From: Candidatus Saccharimonadota bacterium
GTDB lineage: Bacteria > Patescibacteriota > Saccharimonadia > Saccharimonadales > UBA7683
Length of the DNA: 8,479 bases
Direction: 5' to 3'
NCBI GenBank assembly: GCA_020427905.1
Contig: JAGQNU010000059.1
Location: forward strand, 1-8,479
Of the stretch, positions 1 through 6,664 are shown piece by piece. The translations under genes and the position numbers were made by a program. Within the stretch, counting starts at the first letter, position 1; the number at the start of each line of letters is the position of its first letter. Under the pieces are notes generated by a model. That model saw nothing but the letters and a program-made list of their open reading frames with translations. It made no database searches and was not told where the DNA came from.

Positions 1-2268
1 CATGTCAACTCAACGCAGGCGGCGTCGCCGGGCGACATCATCATCAATGAGCTCATGTACAATCCAGATGGTCAAAACGAGGACCTCGAGTACCTTGAAC
101 TTTACAACGTAACAAATGACCCTGTAAATCTTGAGGACTGGTGTTTTACTGACGGTATTACACTCGTTACTAATAACCCCAGTGATGCATCATGTTTTGA
201 GGACGGTACTGTGGTTGGCGCAAACGACTACTTGATAGTCTCCCCAAATCCGGCTCAGACGAATGCGACATACGGGCAGACCGCTAGTGCAAGTTATGCT
301 GGGACTAATTTAAGTAATAGTGGTGAGACCGTCACCCTAGAAGATAATACGAGCACTGTAATCGACTCTGTAACATATGATGATGGCGCTCCGTGGCCAG
401 TAACTCCTGATGGTGATGGCCCCTCGCTTGAGCTGAAGGATCCAGCTACAGATAACTCGGTTGCAGCTAACTGGGGAGCGAGTGTTGGTGGTCCTACGCC
501 AAAAGCAGAAAACTCTTGGCTGAGCCTAGAGCTCCCAGTCATCAACAGCGTGTCAGACCCCGAGGACATCACAGCTGTCGAGACAGTTGTCATCAGTGCC
601 GAACTGACGAATGCGGACAGTGCGGCACTCGTCTTCCGAGTTATGTTTAACGCTGAGCAAGTAGTAGCAATGAACGATAGTGGTACTAGTGGAGACGCTG
701 TTGCGGGCGACGATGTCTTCACAGCCCAAATTCCAGCCCAGGCAGCAGGTGAACTCGTGCGCTTTAGGGTCGAGGCGTCAAATACCGATGGCACGGTAAC
801 ATCTCCAGCCGATAGCGATTCAGTCGACTATCACGGTTACGTTGTTCAAAAAGACATAGATACAGAGTTGCCCGTCCTTCAGTGGTTCATGGATCCGAGC
901 GAATACACGGATATGATGGAGAACCATACACACGACGACGAGAAGCTGCCTTGTGTTATCGCTTACGGTAACGAAGTTTTCGATAATGCCAGAGTCCACA
1001 TTAAAGGGACTACAACTCGTAACTTAACTCAAAAAGCCTTCGCTATCGACATGCCAGAAGGCTATAAGTTGCAGTACGGAGATATGGAAAGAGAAGTTGA
1101 TGAATTTCATCTAAATTCAACCTATCTGGATTCAACAGGTATTGCTGATGTACTGTCCTGGCGACTAGCCAAGGAGATCGGGATGCCCATCTCTCAGGTG
1201 TTTAAGACAAGATTACAGCAGAACGGTGAGTTCTATGGCCTCTATACGTTCGCCGAGGAATACGATAAGCAGTGGCGAGAAGAATTTGGGTATCAGGAGG
1301 GGTCGTTCTATAAAGATAATGAGAAGAAGAACCGAGAGGAGTTTGACGACGGATCTGAGTATGATGACTGGTACAACGCCAGTGCCGGAGACAGGAGTGA
1401 GGAGCGCAGGGATTATATACTCGACAACCAGGATATCCCGAACCATATTAACTTCATGGCGTTCGAGGTGTTTATCAGAAACGGTGATTGGCTGAAAAAC
1501 CGAAATTCACTCTCTTATCATGATATTCCCGATACGGGCAGATGGAGCGTGATGCCCTACGATTTAGACGGGGCTATGTTTGGCGGGTCTGCTGTCGTCC
1601 CGGGTCAAAACTTTGTGTCGCCGTATGAGTTCCCCGGTGCACAGGGTAGATTTACTCGACTTTGGCGCAGTCCATTCCTAGCCATTTACGACGAGCCTGA
1701 CTTTCGTCAAGTCTACTATCGCCGGCTGAGGACCCTTGCGGACCAGTACCTAGCTACCGGATGGTACATGGATCAGTACGAGGACTTGATGGAAAAAACA
1801 GAACAAGATTATCAGCTCAATTACGAAAAGTGGGGCGCGCTCTCAGATGGACCACTTCAGCGTCAGTGGTTGCGTGGCGTGATTGAGGAGATGGAGCTAA
1901 ACTACTTTCACCGCTTTAATAACGCATGGGCTGTTCCAGATGAGCAGTCGGCAAATCCAGTCATAGACATCCAGGGGGTTTCTAACAGTACGTTAAACAG
2001 AGACGAGGACTATATTGTTATAGAGAACAATAGTGCAGAAGCAGTAGATATGAGCAATTGGAGCATTCCAGAGCTAGATTTCACCTTCCCGTTGGGTGCG
2101 GGTTTGGCGCCTGGTCAGACTGGAGTTGTCGTCCGGAGAGACTCGGTGTACAGACTTAGCTTCAGCGGCTCCTATGTGTTGGGGCAGCTCGGTGATGACA
2201 TACCTGCCTCCGGCACACTAACGCTTAACCGAGCAGATAGTTCTAGCTCAGATATTGAGGTGTATTAA
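1..2268 (+). CDS. Secreted lamin-tail / CotH-kinase protein (5' end cut off by window)
   Basis: The reading frame is open from base 1, so the real start lies upstream. The ATG at 55 falls inside the first lamin-tail strand (IIINELMYNP, then YLELYN) and cannot be the start. The first visible residues, ending QAASPGD, look like the end of a signal peptide, so probably only 20-40 residues are missing. Numbering from the first visible codon, the domains are: lamin-tail domain about 13-150 (with DGPSLELKDP); Ig-like linker about 178-284; CotH kinase domain about 290-640; second lamin-tail-like domain about 652-755. Kinase motifs seen: VHIKG (K335), TQKAFAIDM (K345), FHLNS (371-373), GEFYGLYTFAEE (E419/E420), NGDWLKNRN (D496) and MPYDLD (D521, D523). 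CotH proteins are atypical kinases; B. subtilis CotH phosphorylates spore-coat proteins. The catalytic Asp-type residues are present, so activity is plausible. No membrane anchor is visible, and the tail ends in a Ser-rich acidic stretch (747-751). The substrate is unknown; the neighbouring surface protein is one guess. Confidence 0.85.
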   Translation, partial: HVNSTQAASPGDIIINELMYNPDGQNEDLEYLELYNVTNDPVNLEDWCFTDGITLVTNNPSDASCFEDGTVVGANDYLIVSPNPAQTNATYGQTASASYAGTNLSNSGETVTLEDNTSTVIDSVTYDDGAPWPVTPDGDGPSLELKDPATDNSVAANWGASVGGPTPKAENSWLSLELPVINSVSDPEDITAVETVVISAELTNADSAALVFRVMFNAEQVVAMNDSGTSGDAVAGDDVFTAQIPAQAAGELVRFRVEASNTDGTVTSPADSDSVDYHGYVVQKDIDTELPVLQWFMDPSEYTDMMENHTHDDEKLPCVIAYGNEVFDNARVHIKGTTTRNLTQKAFAIDMPEGYKLQYGDMEREVDEFHLNSTYLDSTGIADVLSWRLAKEIGMPISQVFKTRLQQNGEFYGLYTFAEEYDKQWREEFGYQEGSFYKDNEKKNREEFDDGSEYDDWYNASAGDRSEERRDYILDNQDIPNHINFMAFEVFIRNGDWLKNRNSLSYHDIPDTGRWSVMPYDLDGAMFGGSAVVPGQNFVSPYEFPGAQGRFTRLWRSPFLAIYDEPDFRQVYYRRLRTLADQYLATGWYMDQYEDLMEKTEQDYQLNYEKWGALSDGPLQRQWLRGVIEEMELNYFHRFNNAWAVPDEQSANPVIDIQGVSNSTLNRDEDYIVIENNSAEAVDMSNWSIPELDFTFPLGAGLAPGQTGVVVRRDSVYRLSFSGSYVLGQLGDDIPASGTLTLNRADSSSSDIEVY

Positions 2269-2284
2269 ATGCTTGTGGTAAAAT
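2255..2284 (+). promoter_or_regulatory. Candidate extended -10 promoter for the beta-helix surface protein gene
   Basis: TTGAGG (2255-2260) and TAAAAT (2279-2284) are separated by 18 bases, and a TG two bases before the -10 box (2276-2277) makes an extended -10. Transcription would begin near 2291, leaving a short leader that still contains the GGAG ribosome site. The -35 box lies within the last codons of the upstream CotH gene. This is a consensus match by eye only; read-through from the CotH gene is an equally possible source of transcript. Confidence 0.35.
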
Positions 2285-2296
2285 TAAAACTGAACT

Positions 2297-2309
2297 GGAG
2301 ATCAACTTG
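2297..2309 (+). promoter_or_regulatory. Ribosome binding site deciding a TTG start
   Basis: GGAG at 2297-2300 is followed after 6 bases by TTG at 2307. This spacing suits TTG better than the in-frame GTG codons at 2316 and 2319. Starting at TTG also gives a basic n-region (KQK) ahead of the signal-peptide hydrophobic core. Confidence 0.6.
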
Positions 2310-5300
2310 ATTTTAGTGGTGAAACAAAAAATAAGCCGGTTTATTATTGCCGTTACTATAGCGGCGTTTATTGCCGTAGTCTCAATACTGCAACAGGCGG
2401 GTGTACATGCAGCGCCGCAAACATTTACCGTTACAAATACCAATGATTCTGGTGCTGGCTCACTGCGCCAAGCAATTTACGATGCAAATAGTAATGCAAA
2501 CCCTGCTGATGTCGATGTTATCGAGTTCAACATTGCCGGTGGTGGTGTTCAAACAATAACACCGAGCTTCGGATATAGTTTTGCTGAGCCAGTGACGATT
2601 AATGGGTACACCCAACCTGGTGCGGCAGAGAACACCGCAGATTGGCCAGCTGCCCTCAACGGCACACTTACAATAGAAATTGATGGTTCGGCAGTGGCTG
2701 ACCCTGCCCTTTTTTACATAGCAGACGAAGCCGATAACTCAACTATCAGGGGTTTGGTTATGAACAAGCTTCGAAACACCGCAGTTACGATCACTGCTGA
2801 TATCACAGGCACAAAGATAGAGGGAAACTACATTAACACTGACCCTTCTGGGCTCATAAGTGAGTGGGTTGACGACTTTTCTATAACTGCGATAGTTGGC
2901 TACGGTGGTAACACAACAATTGGAGGCTCAGACCCTGCTCAGAGAAACGTCATTTCGGCGCGCGGGACAATTTTTAGTGGTGTAGGTGGTGTGGGCGGCA
3001 ATACGTGGCATGGCAATAATCTATTTGTTGGCGCTGATAGTGTAACCGCGCTGTCGCCGGACCCTGCAATTATGCCTGGTCGCAATGCTCTTGGTCTTCT
3101 AGACAACGACACTTTTGGTGGTGGGGGCTTAGGAGAAGGTAACACCATAGAGAACTATCTCGGCCAAGCAGCAGTGAGTGTTACTGGTGCGAATGTCACG
3201 GTTGCCGGCAATAGGATCATCGGTAACTCACAGGGGATCTTAGTTAGCAGTACGGCCTCTAACACTACAATTGGTGGCGATGCGAGTGCTGGTGAGGGGA
3301 ACATAATCTCTGGCAATATTGCTAACGGCAACGCGGGAGGGAACGGGATTCTTCTGTTTGGCACTGGGGCTACTACTATTACAGGCAACTACATCGGCGT
3401 GCTAGACGATGGCGAAACCGCACTCGCTAACACCACAGGTATTTTTGCTTATGATACAACCGAGGTTACTATTGGCGGTTCAACTGCAGCTGAAAGAAAT
3501 GTAGTTTCTGGTAATGATACCTACGGTATATACGCCCAACAGATTGGCTCACTCCAGATTTCTAACAACTATGTTGGTGTCGCCACTGATGGCACTACTG
3601 CTGTCGCTAATGATGGTGATGGTGTCACAGTTGAATCAAGCGACAACTCAACGATTGACGATAATACAATTGTAAATAATGGTGATGATGGTCTTGAGTT
3701 GTTTCGCTCTGACGTTGTTTCGGTTATCGGCAACACGATTACCGACAACACTGATGATGGAATATACACAGACGAAGTAACAGATTCTGTTATTGGTGGT
3801 AGCGGTAATGTCAATACCATTAGTGGTAACGGTGGCGTGGGTGTGAGTGTCACTCACCCTGTCTCTAGTTTTAGTATCCTCGAAAACAGCATCTTCGATA
3901 ATGGTGAACTCGGTATCGATCTTCAGGCTGATGGCGTTACAAGTAACGACGCTACTGATGCCGACACTGGGCCGAACGACCTGCTTAATTACCCAGAAAC
4001 TGAAGCTGAAGTCAGTGGTGCCGATACCGATATAGTCTATCGAGTCGATGTACCAGCTGGTGACTACCTAATTAACTTCTACAGCAATACAAGCGCAGAT
4101 CCAAGCGGCTACGGCGAAGGCGAGACCTTTATTGGCTCCGACACCTTCACGAGTGCCGGCAGTGGGGTTGAGGAGTTCAGTCATACCGTGAGCGGCAATA
4201 CTCACACGAACATTTTTGCAAACGTTACAGAAGTAGATGGTGCAACTACAAGCGGTTACGGTGCCACCAGTGAATTTGGTACAGAGATAGTGCGTCAGCG
4301 CGATGTCGAGGTAACAAAAACCGTTGTTGACCAAGATACAATTACGACAGACGGCTACATTGACTACACTGTGACCTTTACCAACAATGGCCCAGACACA
4401 CTTGATGTTACCCAATTTGATGCTGATGCCGGAGACCCGCTCAACACAGCGCTGTTTAACGACATTTATCCCGACGGCCTGACCTTCAGCTCCGTAACCG
4501 GTGACGCTGACTGTAGTGAATCAAATGCTGCTAATACATTTGGTACTCTCTTTAGCGACCACTCGTCCTACACAGTTCTTTCATGTGCTTACAGCGGTGT
4601 TACGCCACGAGAACTTGCAGAGGACGAGAGTATGACCTTCACACTTCGGTTTACAGTTGATGACAACAGCGTAAAAATTTATGACAATCACGTACTGAGC
4701 GTGCCGCTTGCGGAAGATCTTTCACTCACCTCGTACCAGACGGCGGTTAGTAGTGGCAACGACATCATCGACGAGCTAGGCGGCTCAAATAACAACCTAA
4801 GTAGCGCTACCACAACTCAGCCCGAAACAGCTATTTCAGTTACAAAAACACTAACGGATCCTGAAAATTACGTGCAGGGCGGGACTGTCAACTGGACAAT
4901 GACAATAAGCAACCTGGGAGGAGCGCCAATTAACCTAGCCGACTCCGACGGCAGCGGTGTCAATCCATTCATTACATCACTTCTGATTGATTTTCTCCCA
5001 CCGGACATGACCTTTGCCGGTACCAGCACACCAAACATTAGCTGCCCAATCATTGCTCCAGCAACTGCCGCTCCGTTCTTCCCGAATTACCCTGACTATC
5101 AACTTGTTTTATGTAATCACTCAGATGCGGTAGATAACATCCTTCTTGATGGCGATAGCTTTGACATCAACTTTTCAGCCACAATTGATGGTGATTCGGA
5201 CTTGAACTACCTAAACTTTGCTTTTGCCCCAGGCTATCCATCTCAAGGCCTCAATGATGAGGTTATTGGTGAGGCATTTGATACAACCAGAGATGCAATC

Positions 5301-6050
5301 GACCACTTAATTGAGAACCCGATTAGTCAGTTTGCTTACAGTGGTGCGCCAACTGACATCGAGCTAGGTGTCGAGTTACTTACTCCCGACGATGTCCTTG
5401 CGGGTGAAACGATCCAGTACGAAGTAACCCTTATCAATAACGGGTCCGGTGATATAAACCTGGCGAGTTACAGCGATGCGAGCACCTCATTGTTCGGCGG
5501 TCTTTACGATGCACAGGCACTTACGCTCGATATCGATTCTCCTACAGCGGATGTCGAGTGTAGCGACTTTGGTCCAGGCAGCTACACGTTCTTGGGCCCT
5601 GCGGGTGCCGATCACACAGAGCATCAGTATTATGCCTGCGTCTACACAGGGGAATCAACAATACTTGCCAGCGGCGAAAGTTTTAGCATTATACTGAACT
5701 TTGCAGTCAACAGTGGCTTCGCAAGTCCTTTCAGTAACTACTTCTTCCACGCGGGTACCGCTGCTGATAGCGATATAAATCAAATCCTGACAATATTCTA
5801 TACTGCCTCTGAAGATGTGCTGGATACGATAACTGATAATAATAACTACCTCATATTTGCGACAAATGCCTCGCCAGCACGGCAAAACCAAGCGGGTAAT
5901 TCCGGTCAATCTACAAACTCAGGCGAAGATTCCGCATCACTCAGTAGTACCGGTGAGAGCGTCCGTTTAATTGTAGTCATCGCAGTGGTGCTACTCGGGG
6001 CTGGGTTCGGAATCTACCGCATTGGCAGGGTGCTAATCAGTAAACATTAA
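2307..6050 (+). CDS. Giant cell-surface protein: beta-helix, three DUF11-like repeats, sortase-like tail
   Basis: This 1247-residue exported protein starts at TTG. A signal peptide (residues 1-35, cleavage after VHA) is followed by FTVTNTNDSGAGSLRQAI (about 40-57), the N-terminal cap typical of CSLREA/parallel beta-helix surface proteins. Residues about 60-560 are rich in N-x-I-x-G-N turns, with four T/V-I-G-G units near 204, 321, 388 and 495, consistent with a right-handed parallel beta-helix. A short domain follows (about 560-660, DLLNYPE then DPSGYGEGETFIGS), then three DUF11-like modules starting at about 667, 843 and 1018. A Ser/Gln/Asn linker (1190-1211) leads to LSSTG (1212-1216), a hydrophobic helix and a basic end (RVLISKH), resembling a cell-wall sorting signal. 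The part before that signal has only five lysines and is very acidic. It is probably a wall-attached adhesin or stalk-like protein; the ligand is unknown. An enzymatic beta-helix (lyase or hydrolase) is possible, but I saw no catalytic signature. Confidence 0.85.
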   Translation: MILVVKQKISRFIIAVTIAAFIAVVSILQQAGVHAAPQTFTVTNTNDSGAGSLRQAIYDANSNANPADVDVIEFNIAGGGVQTITPSFGYSFAEPVTINGYTQPGAAENTADWPAALNGTLTIEIDGSAVADPALFYIADEADNSTIRGLVMNKLRNTAVTITADITGTKIEGNYINTDPSGLISEWVDDFSITAIVGYGGNTTIGGSDPAQRNVISARGTIFSGVGGVGGNTWHGNNLFVGADSVTALSPDPAIMPGRNALGLLDNDTFGGGGLGEGNTIENYLGQAAVSVTGANVTVAGNRIIGNSQGILVSSTASNTTIGGDASAGEGNIISGNIANGNAGGNGILLFGTGATTITGNYIGVLDDGETALANTTGIFAYDTTEVTIGGSTAAERNVVSGNDTYGIYAQQIGSLQISNNYVGVATDGTTAVANDGDGVTVESSDNSTIDDNTIVNNGDDGLELFRSDVVSVIGNTITDNTDDGIYTDEVTDSVIGGSGNVNTISGNGGVGVSVTHPVSSFSILENSIFDNGELGIDLQADGVTSNDATDADTGPNDLLNYPETEAEVSGADTDIVYRVDVPAGDYLINFYSNTSADPSGYGEGETFIGSDTFTSAGSGVEEFSHTVSGNTHTNIFANVTEVDGATTSGYGATSEFGTEIVRQRDVEVTKTVVDQDTITTDGYIDYTVTFTNNGPDTLDVTQFDADAGDPLNTALFNDIYPDGLTFSSVTGDADCSESNAANTFGTLFSDHSSYTVLSCAYSGVTPRELAEDESMTFTLRFTVDDNSVKIYDNHVLSVPLAEDLSLTSYQTAVSSGNDIIDELGGSNNNLSSATTTQPETAISVTKTLTDPENYVQGGTVNWTMTISNLGGAPINLADSDGSGVNPFITSLLIDFLPPDMTFAGTSTPNISCPIIAPATAAPFFPNYPDYQLVLCNHSDAVDNILLDGDSFDINFSATIDGDSDLNYLNFAFAPGYPSQGLNDEVIGEAFDTTRDAIDHLIENPISQFAYSGAPTDIELGVELLTPDDVLAGETIQYEVTLINNGSGDINLASYSDASTSLFGGLYDAQALTLDIDSPTADVECSDFGPGSYTFLGPAGADHTEHQYYACVYTGESTILASGESFSIILNFAVNSGFASPFSNYFFHAGTAADSDINQILTIFYTASEDVLDTITDNNNYLIFATNASPARQNQAGNSGQSTNSGEDSASLSSTGESVRLIVVIAVVLLGAGFGIYRIGRVLISKH
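4305..5861 (+). repeat. Three tandem DUF11-like protein modules, period about 175 residues
   Basis: Modules begin with the related strands VEVTKTV (residue 667), ISVTKTL (843) and IELGVEL (1018), each followed by a Y/W-T/E-V/M-T hydrophobic strand and N-N-G/N-L-G. Each module has one cysteine pair: C736/C760, C913/C936 and C1085/C1111. Each also ends with a D-x-x-x-x-N-N-like segment before the next start. Similarity is at protein level and diverged, so this is an old duplication, not a recent DNA repeat. DUF11 modules usually serve as stalk-forming surface repeats. Confidence 0.7.
5940..6047 (+). other. Sortase-like C-terminal sorting signal with variant LSSTG motif
   Basis: LSSTG (5940-5954) is followed by ES, a strongly hydrophobic stretch (LIVVIAVVLLGAGFGIYRIG) and a basic end with R and K. 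The distance from motif to C-terminus (about 36 residues) fits cell-wall sorting signals, but proline at position 2 is replaced by serine. It may be a lineage-specific sortase motif or simply a membrane anchor. Confidence 0.5.
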
Positions 6051-6053
6051 AGA

Positions 6054-6620
6054 ATGAAGAGTATTGTAAGAAACCAAAAAAGTAGGGTTGCGATCATTCT
6101 CGTGTTGATACTCGCTGTAGTTCTCATAGTGCAGGTCGAACGTTTTATAACACATGGTACATTTTTAGGATACCAGGTGCGGAGCACAAATAAGCCATCT
6201 GTCCTCGTGGAAGATCCTAAGCAGAAAAGCGCCGTTTGTAGATCTGTGAGCAACAACACTATGTCACGGCTTGTCCAAGAGGAGGTGAGATCAACCGCGT
6301 TATTCCCCGATAAAAAGGATATACCTACATTCTCAGGCTGTTTATATAATAGTAAGAGAGACAAAGAGCAGACCGTAACGGTTGCGCTCCGCAAACTGAG
6401 TAGCGAGAGCGAAGCCTCACAAAGCCTGGGTTCGCAGACGGAAGGAGCTGAACCATTTGAGCTTGAAGAGTATGACGAGGCATATGAACGAGACGGTGAC
6501 CAATACTTTGTACGTAAGGGAGACCAGATAGTGGTAATTTCGTTCTCTGATGCTATTGGTGGGGACGGTCAAACCAGACAGGGTCTCGCACAGAAGATCT
6601 CAGCTAAACTTTTTAAGTAG
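6054..6620 (+). CDS. Small membrane-anchored protein with two extracytoplasmic cysteines, unknown function
   Basis: The ATG lies only 3 bases after the stop of the giant surface protein, with no convincing Shine-Dalgarno site of its own, so translation is probably coupled and the two are likely one operon. Of 188 residues, a short basic N-terminus (K2, R6, K9, R11) precedes one hydrophobic segment at about 12-27. This predicts a signal anchor with the rest outside the membrane; no lipobox cysteine follows it. The outer domain has cysteines C62 and C96, which could form a disulfide, and an acidic region around 134-150 (EPFELEEYDEAYERDGD). The order of features (CRSV segment, second Cys about 34 residues on, a strand TVTVAL, then a GDQYFVRKGDQIVVISF end) loosely resembles small actinobacterial DUF3558-like envelope proteins, but that is a visual impression only. 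I do not recognise a family with confidence. Tight coupling to the surface protein suggests a role in its assembly, anchoring or retention. Confidence 0.7.
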   Translation: MKSIVRNQKSRVAIILVLILAVVLIVQVERFITHGTFLGYQVRSTNKPSVLVEDPKQKSAVCRSVSNNTMSRLVQEEVRSTALFPDKKDIPTFSGCLYNSKRDKEQTVTVALRKLSSESEASQSLGSQTEGAEPFELEEYDEAYERDGDQYFVRKGDQIVVISFSDAIGGDGQTRQGLAQKISAKLFK

Positions 6621-6621
6621 T

Positions 6622-6639
6622 ATGGGTTCTTAATCCCAT
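6622..6639 (+). other. Small hairpin after the membrane-protein stop codon
   Basis: ATGGG (6622-6626) pairs with CCCAT (6635-6639). The stem extends by two T-A pairs if T6634 is bulged, giving 7 pairs around the loop CTT. It starts one base after the TAG stop (6618-6620). No run of T follows, so it is not a canonical rho-independent terminator. It may act in RNA processing or be a chance palindrome. Confidence 0.3.
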
Positions 6640-6646
6640 CCACCAC

Positions 6647-6661
6647 ATCTCGGGGTGAGAT
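6647..6661 (+). promoter_or_regulatory. Five-pair hairpin displaying the GGGGTGA ribosome site of the ABC ATPase
   Basis: ATCTC (6647-6651) pairs with GAGAT (6657-6661) around loop GGGGT. The Shine-Dalgarno-like GGGGTGAG (6652-6659) lies in the loop and 3' arm, 5-6 bases before ATG 6665. Part of the site is paired, so the structure could modulate translation of the ATPase, though the stem is short. Confidence 0.35.
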
Positions 6662-6664
6662 TAT

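Noticed and set aside
55..57. ATG at 55 as the start of the CotH protein
   Set aside because: The frame is open upstream to base 1 and this ATG is within the lamin-tail core strand (INELMYNP), so the true start is outside the window.
294..794. Minus-strand open frame of 166 codons
   Set aside because: It lies opposite the well-supported CotH protein, has low-complexity Ser/Thr/Val/Pro content typical of antisense frames, and no recognisable domain.
2319..2321. GTG 2319 as start of the giant surface protein
   Set aside because: TTG 2307 has the better spacing from GGAG (6 bases); GTG 2319 would be 18 bases away.
3268..3490. CRISPR-like or DNA tandem repeats in the beta-helix
   Set aside because: Similarity is at protein level only, with varied codons and irregular spacing; no identical DNA repeats.
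3569..3857. Two overlapping minus-strand open frames opposite the beta-helix
   Set aside because: Both are antisense shadows of a repetitive gene (runs of T, P, L and I/V); no ribosome site or domain supports them.
4068..4415. Minus-strand open frame rich in Cys
   Set aside because: Cysteines arise from the complement of Ala/Thr codons in the surface-protein gene; no other support.
6622..6639. Rho-independent terminator after the small membrane protein
   Set aside because: The hairpin is short and no T-tract follows, so it is listed as a hairpin only.
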